DNA from: Vibrio ziniensis
GTDB taxonomy: Bacteria; Pseudomonadota; Gammaproteobacteria; Enterobacterales; Vibrionaceae
Direction: 5' to 3'
DNA length: 64,000 nucleotides
NCBI RefSeq assembly: GCF_011064285.1
Contig: NZ_CP049331.1
Location: 1,116,001-1,180,000, forward strand
A program made the translations under genes and the position numbers. Numbering within the stretch: the first letter of the stretch is position 1; each line of letters starts with the position of its first letter. Shown one piece after another: positions 28,758 through 37,012 of the stretch. The notes beneath the pieces are model-generated. The model was not told the DNA's origin. It made no database searches and worked only from the letters and a program-made list of their open reading frames with translations.

Positions 28758-29279
28758 TTAAACGCACAGACTAAGTGAGCGATGCGGTTTAAACATTGGA
28801 ACCAGAGGGATATCATCATCGAAATCCATAGGTGGTTCATTATATTGAGGCGGCGGTGGTGCATGGTGTGGCGATTGATTTCCCAGACTACTAATTGGTT
28901 GTTGAGATTGCCCCCATCCTTGGTCGCGTTTACTACCTAGCATTTGCATCACTCCGTTGTATCCCTGAACTACAACCTCTGTTGAAAATCGATCTTGTCC
29001 TGATTGGTCCTGCCATTTACGAGTTTGTAGCTGACCTTCGATGTAGACTTGCGAACCTTTTCTTAAGTGTTCACCAGCGACTTCAGCAAGCTTTCCGTAC
29101 AGGGTTACTCGGTGCCACTCTGTTTTTTCGCGTTGCTGACCTGACGATTTATCTCGCCACGTTTCGCTGGTGGCTATAGTGATGTTGGCAACAGCTCCAC
29201 CAGAAGGCATATAACGCACCTCTGGATCACTGCCTAAGTTTCCTACTAGGATGACTTTGTTTACTCCACGGCTAGCCAT
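28758..29279 (-). CDS. ssb: phage single-stranded DNA-binding protein
   Basis: 173 residues. OB-fold domain (about 1-112) beginning [23 protein letters not shown] as in E. coli SSB, followed by a Gln/Pro-rich linker. The acidic tip DFDDDIP is present but not terminal: instead of ending in Phe it continues about 15 residues. Such extended tips occur in some phage SSBs and may alter binding to host repair partners. Confidence 0.93.
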   Translation of the reverse strand: MASRGVNKVILVGNLGSDPEVRYMPSGGAVANITIATSETWRDKSSGQQREKTEWHRVTLYGKLAEVAGEHLRKGSQVYIEGQLQTRKWQDQSGQDRFSTEVVVQGYNGVMQMLGSKRDQGWGQSQQPISSLGNQSPHHAPPPPQYNEPPMDFDDDIPLVPMFKPHRSLSLCV

Positions 29280-29536
29280 TACTTAGCTCCACCATGGTAA
29301 GGGTTAAAGCTCAGGTTCTTACGGCCACCTTTTGATTCATCGTTGTTACGAAAATAAAATGCTGAACCTACCACTGGCTCATTTTCCATAATTGCGGCCA
29401 TTTCCTGTTGAAACTGCAAATCGCTCATACGCTGCGTAATTGATGGGTTCTTAGGTGGTTCTTTTGGTGAACGAATGCCAACAGGACGAAGCTCCATAAC
29501 ACCATCTACTGCTTTATTGATCTCTTCTTGCGTCAT
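29279..29536 (-). CDS. small phage protein of unknown function
   Basis: 85 residues starting [13 protein letters not shown]; polar, with a central [21 protein letters not shown] helix. No family recognised. One-base overlap with ssb (TAATG) indicates an operon. Start 29536 has GGTGAG close upstream; a longer frame to 29593 would add 19 residues. Confidence 0.55.
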   Translation of the reverse strand: MTQEEINKAVDGVMELRPVGIRSPKEPPKNPSITQRMSDLQFQQEMAAIMENEPVVGSAFYFRNNDESKGGRKNLSFNPYHGGAK

Positions 29537-29620
29537 ACTCACCGTTATTTCTCCATGCTGAATAAATGACATAGCCAAGGCTAAATAGGGCACAAAGCCC
29601 TAAATAAGCGATTAGTGCTT

Positions 29621-30211
29621 TCACTGGTGGTTTTCCATTAGTGTCAGCATGGTAAGGGTGTCTTTAGCGGCATCATGTAGAGCATGGTGTTTGATGAACC
29701 CCTCTGGGTTATGTTCGATTACATAACCATTGCGAGTTTTCGCTAGCGTATCAATAACAGTGCGGATGCAGCGGAAGCGGTTGTATAGCCATGGTCTTGT
29801 GATAAGGCACTGTTTAAAAGCGTGCTCTAGAATTCCACCATCAAAGTCATAACCTCGGCAGAATATTTGCCCACCATCTTTTTGAAGAGGCGAAACGTAT
29901 TTGACTAGATGGTGGTTAATACGATGAAGAGCTTCTTCGATATGAGTGTCTAGTTCTGAACTAGGCTCTAAAACATGACGTGCTTGTTGACCTTGTTCAT
30001 TCCACCAGCGAACTGTGGATTGAGACTCAGTAAAGCTATCAGGAAAACTACTCATATCTATTTTGATATAAAGGCTAGCTTCGCGTTCACACAGTTCTTG
30101 GAAGCTTACTTGCTCTCCCCAATTCCAAGGAACGATACCGATACTAAGAATTTTTGCCGTTTTCTCAGTATCCAGTGTTTCCAAATCAATAGTGACGTTT
30201 TCGAAATACAT
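29621..30211 (-). CDS. DEDDh-type 3'-5' exonuclease
   Basis: 196 residues. ExoI motif with D9 and E11 in VTIDLETL, ExoII in FCRGYDFDGGILEHAF, ExoIII as HHALHDAAKDTLTM, giving the D-E-D-D set with a histidine five before the last Asp. Similar proteins occur in many lambdoid phages and are predicted DNA or RNA exonucleases of the ribonuclease-H-like fold. GAGGAAA precedes the ATG at 30211. Confidence 0.8.
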   Translation of the reverse strand: MYFENVTIDLETLDTEKTAKILSIGIVPWNWGEQVSFQELCEREASLYIKIDMSSFPDSFTESQSTVRWWNEQGQQARHVLEPSSELDTHIEEALHRINHHLVKYVSPLQKDGGQIFCRGYDFDGGILEHAFKQCLITRPWLYNRFRCIRTVIDTLAKTRNGYVIEHNPEGFIKHHALHDAAKDTLTMLTLMENHQ

Positions 30212-30260
30212 AAAATTTCCTCGCAAGATGCGCCCTTTTCGCAAGGGCACGAATAATGAA

Positions 30261-31079
30261 TTAAGAAGAAAACGAGCCGATAAAGGTGCTAATCTCGATA
30301 CCTTCAGAGACAAATTCAGCCCCTAGGTTGTCTTTGAACTGTTCACTCATCTCTTCTTCGTGCTGTTCTAGCTTCTTGATACGAAGAATTAGCGTTTCAT
30401 TGCCGATGGTGCTCATACGCATTTCGAATGAACGCTCTGGTAAGCCTAGGTATGGCTCACAAGTGAATTTGAAAACAGCCGGCATTGGGAATTCTTCTTT
30501 AGTACGCACAGCAATTGATTCGTACTCAGATTGGCTTTGGCTGAAATCACCAACATTTGACTCGCGGCCTGTTTTAGCTTCGAATTTCATATTACGAATA
30601 GCTGCTGATGCCACCGAGTTCTCGATAACTTCTCCATCGGTAGAAAACACCTGAAGAAATTCACTGTAATCCTCTACCCATTCAGCCAGTTTCTTTTGAC
30701 TAAGGCGTTCATCATTGATGCTTAGCACCGCCTTAAACGCTGCGGTTTTACGTAAAGTAAGTTTTGCTTGATGTTTGCAGTGACCTGGTGACTTGTGAGT
30801 ACCAAGGTCAAAGATGGTGATTGCCGACATATGATCAGCGTTGATGAAACATTGATTACCTTCGGTTTGGTAGTCTTCGTGATAGCGTACAAATTCATCG
30901 ATGTTGGCAGTACTCATCACACCGCGAAACTGATTGCGATTAGGCATGTACACTTCTAAGTCATGAACTTCAAATGACTGAGGTAGAGCAGCGATAGGGA
31001 AGCCTGCTTTTTGAAGCTGATTTAAGAACTCAGGTACATTAGCTAATTCCTGAATTTGCTGGATTGCGGATTTATCCAT
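30261..31079 (-). CDS. DUF2303 (YfdQ-like) phage protein
   Basis: 272 residues, close in length to E. coli prophage YfdQ. N-terminal helix, then a beta-rich body containing DLEVYMPNRNQFRG and CFINADHMSAITIFDLG; the C terminus has a helix KKLEQHEEEMSEQFK. Part of the leftward early operon of many siphoviruses; function unknown. Confidence 0.75.
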   Translation of the reverse strand: MDKSAIQQIQELANVPEFLNQLQKAGFPIAALPQSFEVHDLEVYMPNRNQFRGVMSTANIDEFVRYHEDYQTEGNQCFINADHMSAITIFDLGTHKSPGHCKHQAKLTLRKTAAFKAVLSINDERLSQKKLAEWVEDYSEFLQVFSTDGEVIENSVASAAIRNMKFEAKTGRESNVGDFSQSQSEYESIAVRTKEEFPMPAVFKFTCEPYLGLPERSFEMRMSTIGNETLILRIKKLEQHEEEMSEQFKDNLGAEFVSEGIEISTFIGSFSS

Positions 31080-31119
31080 GTGAATTTTCTCTCTTGATTA
31101 CGTTGATGGATTAATGGGA

Positions 31120-31518
31120 TTAACGTACGCGGACTTCGCGAAGCTGACCTTCCTCAATGGTGGTCTGACCGTGAATATCTTCTTTCGGGCGGTCGTAGGA
31201 AAGTTTGCCGCCTTTGCCTACATATGCGATTGAGGTGTATTGGAAGTCTTCTGACTTGGTACCAAAACCCGATTTAGGCTCTTTCACGCTTAGGTTTGCC
31301 GTGATTTCTACCATTTCGTTGTTGGTGCCCATAGGTTTTAGCTTTAGGTCTATCTTCACGTTGCCCTGCTTATCGCTGTAAGAAGCAGCACGAGCAACGT
31401 TAGAAAGAGCTAAGCCAACGACATTGGAGATAACTCCACCGTCAAGTTCTTGCATGAGTTTAGGGAAGTTGGTAGTACGGTCCTCAAGGCTGAGGTTTCC
31501 CGCTTCTTGTTTAGACAT
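31120..31518 (-). CDS. leftward-operon early protein, unknown
   Basis: 132 residues, first gene of the leftward early operon. It has a helical N terminus and a beta-rich half (KIDLKLKPMG, VEITANLSVKEP) and lacks a signal peptide. Such a gene commonly accompanies DUF2303 genes; no function is assigned. GAGGAAAAC lies before the start, and the operator/promoter cluster is about 40-90 bases upstream. Confidence 0.6.
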   Translation of the reverse strand: MSKQEAGNLSLEDRTTNFPKLMQELDGGVISNVVGLALSNVARAASYSDKQGNVKIDLKLKPMGTNNEMVEITANLSVKEPKSGFGTKSEDFQYTSIAYVGKGGKLSYDRPKEDIHGQTTIEEGQLREVRVR

Positions 31519-31558
31519 GTGTTTTCCTCGCTGTTAGTTCGTGAACTAAATGAACGAG

Positions 31559-31602
31559 ATAAATGTACCATAAGTACATTTATTGTAAAGAACTAAAAGT
31601 TC
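31559..31602. promoter_or_regulatory. left operator pair and PL-like promoter
   Basis: Site 1, 31559-31583: ten-base perfect arms (ATAAATGTAC and complement) around CATAA. Site 2, 31590-31602: GAAC-TAAAA-GTTC. Both have GWAC-N5-GTWC geometry with centres 25 bases apart. A leftward promoter TTTACA (31589-31584), 16 bases, TACATT (31567-31562) lies across site 1. Matching sites occur between cI and cro, so this is likely OL. Confidence 0.65.
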
Positions 31603-31630
31603 ATTTTATAATTATGTGAACTTAGGAATA

Positions 31631-31655
31631 ATTAAGCCGCCATATAGGCGGCTAT
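31631..31655 (-). terminator. terminator ending the cI operon
   Basis: AGCCGCC and GGCGGCT pair over TATAT and, read leftward, are followed by TTAATTATT. It lies 19 bases after the lipoprotein gene stop and separates the lysogeny transcript from the leftward promoter. Confidence 0.65.
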
Positions 31656-31669
31656 TAGAAAATTAGTAT

Positions 31670-32296
31670 TTAATTAACTTTTTGTTCAGTGAGGAACTTT
31701 TCAAATCCTGCTTTTGCCCAAGCATACGGGTATTCGTTGTAAACTGACATGGCGGTTTGTGGTGGTTCAAGCCGCTCCTCCCAGTATGTGTGAAGAAGCT
31801 CTACTCTAACGATAACCTTCTGAGCTTTAATTAATTGCCACAGCTCATTTCTCGAAATCCAGAACTGTTTAAGTGTTCGATTGTAAGAAAAAGTAGAACG
31901 GGCAACTGTAGAACTTAGCGTTCTCGTTTCCTTGTTTATTACACCATATTCTTTTTCATCTACAGGCTTCAAATAAACAATGTCCCCATCGATATTCAGT
32001 CCGAGAGGTGCACTTGGTTCAAAGTTTTTTGCTTCAGCCCACTCCGCCACCAAGAGATATTTATCCTTGGGTAACTTGGTATTCCAATGTAGCCCCAATC
32101 TAAACAAGCTAGATGCATCGTTTAAATAAGCTGGTTCCAAACTGATTTCAGTTTCTCCATTAAACTGAGACACATTCTTTGTTATGTATCCAGGCATACC
32201 TAACTGGTTATATGATTCCTTCATATTGGTATTTACACAGCCAGACAGTAGCAATAATAAGGAGGCAATAATGGAGTTTTGTTTTATTTTCTTCAT
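31670..32296 (-). CDS. prophage lipoprotein in rexAB position
   Basis: 208 residues with a lipoprotein signal: charged start, hydrophobic run and lipobox LLSGC with C20 as the predicted lipidated cysteine. The mature domain is mixed alpha/beta and rich in aromatic residues (KQFWISRNELWQLIK, LLHTYWEERL). No family recognised. It is the third gene of the cI transcript, so expected to be made in the lysogen; a role in superinfection exclusion or host surface change is inferred only from position. Confidence 0.6.
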   Translation of the reverse strand: MKKIKQNSIIASLLLLLSGCVNTNMKESYNQLGMPGYITKNVSQFNGETEISLEPAYLNDASSLFRLGLHWNTKLPKDKYLLVAEWAEAKNFEPSAPLGLNIDGDIVYLKPVDEKEYGVINKETRTLSSTVARSTFSYNRTLKQFWISRNELWQLIKAQKVIVRVELLHTYWEERLEPPQTAMSVYNEYPYAWAKAGFEKFLTEQKVN

Positions 32297-32330
32297 GAAA
32301 ACAACTGCTTCTATTAGTTTGCATACAACG

Positions 32331-32654
32331 TCAATAAGATTCGGAAGTAATTCCTTCTAATGAATGGAACTTACAGTCACCCTTGGTCTCGTATTCAATA
32401 CCATAGCGATCTTTCGGTTCTTTTCTAATAACTACTGTTACCATCTCTGAGGCTTTGCTAGGGCAGTGGCCTTTAATCTTTTTATACTCTTGTGCATAAT
32501 GCTCTAAAGCATTAGTGTCAGCATGTTCTTTGCCTTCTGCTATTATTAGCTGTTCTTTTTGTAGTTGTGCTTGTTTCAGTGAGTTATAAATGAAAGGGCT
32601 TGCAATCACAGATGCTCCAATGATTAGTGCGCCAACTATAATTGACTTATTCAT
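32331..32654 (-). CDS. small membrane-anchored or exported prophage protein
   Basis: 107 residues with one N-terminal hydrophobic segment (about 4-24) followed by a polar domain containing two cysteines (KGHCPSKA and GDCKFHS) that could form a disulfide outside the inner membrane. No family recognised. It lies between cI and the lipoprotein gene with short gaps on both sides, so it should be expressed in the lysogen. Confidence 0.55.
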   Translation of the reverse strand: MNKSIIVGALIIGASVIASPFIYNSLKQAQLQKEQLIIAEGKEHADTNALEHYAQEYKKIKGHCPSKASEMVTVVIRKEPKDRYGIEYETKGDCKFHSLEGITSESY

Positions 32655-32672
32655 TTGTTTCCTTGTTTACGG

Positions 32673-33410
32673 TTATAACATAACCGAGTACCAGAATACT
32701 CTTCCAACAATTGTTATTTTTTGTTCTTGCATCTGCTGATCTGTGTATTCCCTTGGCGGGTATTCAGCTTCGTTAAAGCTGTATATGCGGATACCACCAC
32801 CAGGTAAGCGATATAGTTTTTTTATGAAAAGTTCTTCGTTGTGATTAATTGCGAAAATCTTTCCTTCCACTAGTGCTTTGTTTCCACAGTCGATACCAAC
32901 AGTTGAACCATCGGGTAGAACTGGTTCCATACTATTGCCATGAACTGCAACGCAAACTGCATTTTCTGGCGCTACGTTATAGCGTCGAAGCGTCGAACGG
33001 GCAAATCGTAAGCGGAAGCCATTATCTTGCTCCAAATTATTAACGAATCCATTGCCTGCCGAAAGCTTAATTTCTGAAAGGAAAGGTACTGCAACTTCAT
33101 CTTCACCGAGCGGTGTTTGACTATCCCATGTCTGCATGTTTCCAAGGATTTCAGCATTACCTTTTGGTACTTGCTCTTCTCTACCATATTGTAGCCAATA
33201 CAAGCTCACGCCCAAATAATCAGCTAGTTCAGCCATCTTATTCTGACGTGGCATGGACTCTGCGTTTAACCATTTGCTTACAGCTTTAGGTGTTACGTCT
33301 AGCTTTCTCGCAAGGATTACTCCGCGGCCGTGTTCTTCAATCCCTGCTTGATTACAGGCCTGTGCAAGCCTGAGGGAGAAGTTAGATCGCACATTTTCAC
33401 TATGAACCAT
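32673..33410 (-). CDS. cI: CI-type repressor with S24 (LexA-like) autoprotease
   Basis: 245 residues. HTH about 10-72 (RKLDVTPKAVSKWLNAESMPR) and S24 peptidase domain about 110-245, with the A118-G119 cleavage bond in KLSAGNG, nucleophile S160 in VHGNSMEP and general base lysine in the ELFIKKL strand. RecA-stimulated self-cleavage is expected. Start 33410 leaves the operator region free; in-frame ATGs at 33455 and 33467 would lie within the operators. No strong ribosome site is seen before any of them. Confidence 0.92.
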   Translation of the reverse strand: MVHSENVRSNFSLRLAQACNQAGIEEHGRGVILARKLDVTPKAVSKWLNAESMPRQNKMAELADYLGVSLYWLQYGREEQVPKGNAEILGNMQTWDSQTPLGEDEVAVPFLSEIKLSAGNGFVNNLEQDNGFRLRFARSTLRRYNVAPENAVCVAVHGNSMEPVLPDGSTVGIDCGNKALVEGKIFAINHNEELFIKKLYRLPGGGIRIYSFNEAEYPPREYTDQQMQEQKITIVGRVFWYSVML

Positions 33411-33430
33411 AGGTTCAATAATAAAGCCTC

Positions 33431-33475
33431 TTGCATGTACTATCAGTTCCGTCATAATATGTACCAAATGTTCAT
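33431..33475. promoter_or_regulatory. right operator pair and PR promoter
   Basis: Two GTAC-N5-GTTC sites, 33437-33449 and 33461-33473 (the second with arms ATGTAC/GTTCAT), centres 24 bases apart. The rightward promoter reads TTGCAT (33431-33436), 16 bases, CATAAT (33453-33458), with the first operator filling the spacer and the second on the transcription start. TATTAT read leftward could be the -10 of the repressor promoter. Confidence 0.7.
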
Positions 33476-33491
33476 TTTTTAAGGTTTGAGT

Positions 33492-33695
33492 ATGTTAAAA
33501 GAGGCGATCAGTTCAATTGGTTCTCAAAAAATTGCTGAGCGATGTCATGTCAGTGTCCGTGCAGTTTACAAATGGAGTGAGAAAGGTGTTCTACCAAGAA
33601 CCGAATACACAGGCGAAACCAACTACGCAGAACAAATAGAGGAGCTATCAAATGGTCAATACAAGAAAGACCAACTACTGAACATACCTCGATAA
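33492..33695 (+). CDS. cro: Cro-like antirepressor (YdaS-type HTH)
   Basis: 67 residues, nearly all a helix-turn-helix: SSIGSQKIAERCHVSVRAVYKW, followed by GVLPRTEYTGETNYAEQIEE, the usual layout of YdaS/Cro proteins that read 'lPrte.tg.t.ya..i'. First gene rightward of the operators and divergent from cI. ATG 33492 lies seven bases after AAGG. Confidence 0.85.
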   Translation: MLKEAISSIGSQKIAERCHVSVRAVYKWSEKGVLPRTEYTGETNYAEQIEELSNGQYKKDQLLNIPR

Positions 33696-33750
33696 GTTAA
33701 TTCTTCCAGAAATTTTGGAAATGTATAACCACCAAACCAAGGAGTAATTA

Positions 33751-34224
33751 GTGGAAGCACAAGCTGAAATTCATATAGGGCTGAGAACTGCAGTTAAAGA
33801 CTCTGAGCGCTTTGTTCAAGGAACTCGCGGGACGGTAGCTGCCAATCTGGGCTATTCGTATGACCAGTACAACAACCGTTTGAAGATGAATAAAGGCACG
33901 AAGTTTTTCTCTTTAGAAGAGCTGGTGGACATTGTTGACTTCACACAGTCGCCATGTATCGCTGCGTTTTTTGCAGATAGAGCAGGTTTTATGGTTGTTG
34001 AAAAACCTCTGCTGGGCAAGCTAGACAACGTTGATATGTTTGACTGTCACTTACACCTTAATGCAGTGAAAGGGCTTTTGGACAAAACCATTGAAGAAGC
34101 GAAGGCTGATGGAGTGTTTGACGAGAAAGAACGCAAAGACATTGCTCAATTGAAACGTGAGTATCAGACAACGTTCGAAGCCTTCATGTTAAAGCTCGAT
34201 GCATTATATGCGGAGGAACGATGA
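33751..34224 (+). CDS. CII-like phage regulatory protein (Phage_CP76 family)
   Basis: 157 residues. The first 75 (RGTVAANLGYSYDQYNNRLKM, FFSLEELVDIVDFTQSPCIAAFFAD) fit the CP76/CII-like family of Cro-proximal regulators, followed by an acidic C-terminal helix. GTG start at 33751 with AAGGAG eight bases upstream. Likely controls the lysis-lysogeny choice or early rightward genes. Confidence 0.7.
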   Translation: MEAQAEIHIGLRTAVKDSERFVQGTRGTVAANLGYSYDQYNNRLKMNKGTKFFSLEELVDIVDFTQSPCIAAFFADRAGFMVVEKPLLGKLDNVDMFDCHLHLNAVKGLLDKTIEEAKADGVFDEKERKDIAQLKREYQTTFEAFMLKLDALYAEER

Positions 34225-34478
34225 GAACTGAATCATTTTGGGAAACCGTGAACCAAATGTCTTTGATGACAGTTAATACCTGTCGAGTAGCTTTAAATCA
34301 AGGGCAGAACACTGACACGTTTGAGCGAGAACAAATCCAGTTCTTGAAAGAAAAGTGCGAGCGTCATTTACGTGTATTGGATGATGAGAGTGAGTTGGCT
34401 TTAAACCGCGGCAACGGTCTAAAGCCGAGTGAAACGTCTTGCGAGGAAATTTCACATACCACTTCGGAGAAGCAGTAA
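34221..34478 (+). CDS. small phage protein, unknown
   Basis: 85 residues, mostly helical and acidic, no recognised family. ATGA overlap with the CII-like gene and TAATG overlap with the next gene indicate translational coupling in the rightward operon. The ribosome site GGAGG lies within the upstream gene. Confidence 0.55.
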   Translation: MRTESFWETVNQMSLMTVNTCRVALNQGQNTDTFEREQIQFLKEKCERHLRVLDDESELALNRGNGLKPSETSCEEISHTTSEKQ

Positions 34479-34639
34479 TGGAAAGAATAACACTCAACTA
34501 TTCAATATGGTACCACCAAAACGAGTTCTACAAGGTGGAAAAGGGCCAGAGCACAAAGTTGACTCATGAAGAACTGGCCGATTTGTATGAAGCGCAGCGT
34601 TTATATGTAGCAGCGGTTTATGGGGGAATTCATGCCTAA
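34478..34639 (+). CDS. small phage protein, 53 residues
   Basis: Begins MERITLNYSIWYHQNEFYKV; mixed polar and aromatic, no family recognised. Start 34478 overlaps the previous stop by one base, and GGAGAAGCAG precedes it. The longer frame to 34439 would run inside the upstream gene. Confidence 0.5.
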   Translation: MERITLNYSIWYHQNEFYKVEKGQSTKLTHEELADLYEAQRLYVAAVYGGIHA

Positions 34640-35168
34640 AGAACGTATCGAGAGAGATTTCTATCCAACGCCTTCTTGGTGCGTAAAAGCATTACTGAAC
34701 TGTATTGAGTTTCGTGAAAGTGATGTGATTGCAGAGCCTTGTCGTGGTGATGGTCGTGTAACCAATGAACTTCCAAGCGGGCATATCATTAAGTATGCAG
34801 AATTAGCTGAAGGGATTGATTACTTAAATCCGAGTAAAGATATGTCGGCAGATGTGATTATCACGAACCCACCGTTTAGTTTGGCGTTAGAGTTTATTGC
34901 TACGGCTATGACGAGAGATTTAGCGCAAGACGGAACTATGTGTTTTCTTCTTCGTCTGTCGATGCTTGGCAGTAAACAGCGAGCTGACTTCTGGCGTTCT
35001 TTCCCTTGGACAAACCTACTTATTCTCACTCCTAGACCATCGTTCGTACATGGCGCGACTGATAACGCTGAATACGCGTGGATTTGTTGGGATAGAGGGA
35101 ACCGTATTAAGCGTCCTGCATTTTGGACTCTGAAGAAAGATGAGGTTGAAGTATGTCCGTCAAAGTAA
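34632..35168 (+). CDS. SAM-dependent DNA methyltransferase-like protein
   Basis: 178 residues. FYPTPSWCVKALL and EPCRGDGRVTNEL give the SAM-binding region, and NPPF (in VIITNPPFSLAL, about residue 78) is the catalytic motif of N6-adenine or N4-cytosine methyltransferases. Short for a stand-alone enzyme with a target-recognition domain. Many phages encode such proteins near replication genes, perhaps to protect against host restriction. ATG 34632 follows GGGGA; target sequence unknown. Confidence 0.75.
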   Translation: MPKERIERDFYPTPSWCVKALLNCIEFRESDVIAEPCRGDGRVTNELPSGHIIKYAELAEGIDYLNPSKDMSADVIITNPPFSLALEFIATAMTRDLAQDGTMCFLLRLSMLGSKQRADFWRSFPWTNLLILTPRPSFVHGATDNAEYAWICWDRGNRIKRPAFWTLKKDEVEVCPSK

Positions 35169-36118
35169 TGAGTTATGTGTGGGACATTCCGTTGTTCAAA
35201 GGCTCTGACAAATTGGTGATGCTTTGCCTTGCTGATCATGCAGATGATAACGGTGTTTGCTGGCCGTCTATTGATACGATTGCTCGTAAGTCTGGTGTTT
35301 CTCCAACTACTGTTAAATCAACACTTAAGAAGCTGGAAGCGAGTGGTTGGCTATTCAAAAAGAATCAATTCAAAAAGGCTGAAACAGGTCGCTTAGTTCG
35401 TTCAAACAATCAGTATCAATTACCAGTATTGCTGCTGAAAAAGAAAGCAGATGAACAGACGGATTTTGAACAGTCGAATTTCGTCCATTCGAAAATCGAA
35501 CGTTCGAATCTCGAACAGACGAAAGAACCTGATGTGGTAGGTCAAATTTCGACGGGGGGTAGGGCGGAATCCGACCATAAACCATCAATAGATCCACCAA
35601 TAGAACCATCAGTTAAAGATCTTGTTCCGAGCCAGCTCGAAACCGAAAAGCCGCATGATCCGGTTTTGTTTCAAATTCCTCTCAAAGGGAAGAGCGCGAT
35701 TCATCAGGTAACGCAGTCTCAGTTGTTTGAGCTTAGAGAGCTCTACCCTGCGGTAGATGTGGTTCAGCAATTACGAAACATGATTGGTTGGTGCAAAGCG
35801 AATCCTACTCGCCAAAAGACGGCTCAAGGGATTATGCGATTTATCCACTCTTGGCTTTGCAAAGAGCAAGACAAGGGTTATGGGGCGGCGCCGCAAACAC
35901 AGCAACCGAAAGCTACGGATGATCGTGATGTTCTTAAGCGCAAGATTCGTGAATTGGAGATGGATATCAATAACGAGAATGCAGCTTTACTCTCGTTCCA
36001 ACAGCGCAAATCACCGGTCTCTCAAGATGCTGCCAAATCTTCTCAGCGTAAGTTGAATGAAATGATGGCTATGCGGGAACAGTTGGTGGAGGAGCTAGGG
36101 AGGCTAGATGGCGAGTGA
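35153..36118 (+). CDS. phage replication protein with winged-helix N terminus (O-like)
   Basis: 321 residues. Residues 1-105 are an HTH_36-type winged helix typical of phage replication initiators (FKGSDKLVMLCLADHADDNGVCWPS is the usual opening; VSPTTVKSTLKKLEASGWL the recognition part). A Ser/Glu/Gln-rich linker and a C-terminal helical region follow. Likely binds the phage origin, which in lambda lies inside gene O. The linker DNA holds repeated TCGAAnnT-type words at 35465-35525 that could be origin iterons. Overlaps the methyltransferase end by 16 bases. Confidence 0.7.
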   Translation: MSVKVMSYVWDIPLFKGSDKLVMLCLADHADDNGVCWPSIDTIARKSGVSPTTVKSTLKKLEASGWLFKKNQFKKAETGRLVRSNNQYQLPVLLLKKKADEQTDFEQSNFVHSKIERSNLEQTKEPDVVGQISTGGRAESDHKPSIDPPIEPSVKDLVPSQLETEKPHDPVLFQIPLKGKSAIHQVTQSQLFELRELYPAVDVVQQLRNMIGWCKANPTRQKTAQGIMRFIHSWLCKEQDKGYGAAPQTQQPKATDDRDVLKRKIRELEMDINNENAALLSFQQRKSPVSQDAAKSSQRKLNEMMAMREQLVEELGRLDGE

Positions 36119-36311
36119 GAAGGATCTTGTTACTTTGATGAAGTCACGTAAACGCCTTTGGAAGCCGTGTGAATTATGTCTGTCGCTAGGCATTACGGTG
36201 TGTCAGCTGGTGAGGTTGGTTGAAAGGGCAAGGAACTCAGGTACCGCATTGAAGCTAGAGAACGGTGAGCATACTGGGTTTACAAGTAAGTATTGGTTAG
36301 TTGAGGGATGA
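36108..36311 (+). CDS. small phage protein, 67 residues
   Basis: Basic N terminus then a helix-turn-helix-like stretch (KPCELCLSLGITVCQLVRLVERA), ending SKYWLVEG. No family recognised. ATG 36108 follows a GGGAGG site inside the replication gene, which it overlaps by 11 bases. Confidence 0.55.
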   Translation: MASEKDLVTLMKSRKRLWKPCELCLSLGITVCQLVRLVERARNSGTALKLENGEHTGFTSKYWLVEG

Positions 36312-37012
36312 GCATGTTTGAACTAAGTACCCAAACTGAAATGAAGATGAGCAGCCGTGAAATTGCGGAGTTGACCAAGAAAGACCACAAGAACGTTCTA
36401 CGTGTCATTCGCTCATTGATTGATGGTCATGTTTTAGTCGCTCAAATTGAGCCACTAAAATTTGAGTATCGAGGACAACTGTTCGATTACTACGAATTAG
36501 GCAAGCGAGATTCGTTGGTTGTTGTTGCTCGACTTTCTCCAGAATTCACTGCTGCAGTTGTTGATCGTTGGCAGGAACTCGAAAAAAGAAATCAGGTTGT
36601 TGTGCCGGCTACTTTTGCTGAAGCACTTCAACTTGCAGCTAACCAGGCTAAAGAACTTGAAGCGAAGAATCAGCAGTTAGCGATAGCAGCTCCAAAGGCT
36701 GAATTTGCTGATGCTGTTGCTGGTGCGGATAAAGGCGTTCTCATCGGGCAGTTTGCGAAGACGGTTGGCGTGGGGCCTGTAACGATATTCAGAATTTTGC
36801 GAGAGCTGAAAATATTTATGAGCCGAGGCAGCTCTTACAATTTGCCGTATCAAGAGTTTGTTGAGCGTGGTTACTTTACCGTTAAGCAAGGTACCTACGA
36901 AACCAATTCAGAAACCAGAATTAGCCATACCGCAATGATCACAGGGAAAGGAGAGATATGGCTACGGAAGAAGTTGATAGACACTGGGCATTTAAGGGCG
37001 GTAGCTGCGTGA
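36308..37012 (+). CDS. phage antirepressor: Rha-type N terminus plus KilA-C domain
   Basis: 234 residues. The N-terminal part (MSSREIAELTKKDHKNVLRVIRSL and YYELGKRDSLVVVARLSPEF) is the Rha/antirepressor domain; a helical linker follows, and the C-terminal KilA-C (ANT) domain (about 125-228) contains GQFAKTVGVGPVTIFRILRELKI and ISHTAMITGKGEIWLRKKL. Such proteins bind DNA or phage repressors and promote lytic growth. ATGA overlap with the gene before. Confidence 0.85.
   Translation: MSMFELSTQTEMKMSSREIAELTKKDHKNVLRVIRSLIDGHVLVAQIEPLKFEYRGQLFDYYELGKRDSLVVVARLSPEFTAAVVDRWQELEKRNQVVVPATFAEALQLAANQAKELEAKNQQLAIAAPKAEFADAVAGADKGVLIGQFAKTVGVGPVTIFRILRELKIFMSRGSSYNLPYQEFVERGYFTVKQGTYETNSETRISHTAMITGKGEIWLRKKLIDTGHLRAVAA

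Noticed and set aside
28758..28810. SSB C-terminal extension as a frameshift
   Set aside because: The tip DDDIP continues in frame to a normal stop, and I recall similar extended phage SSBs, so no sequencing error needs to be assumed.
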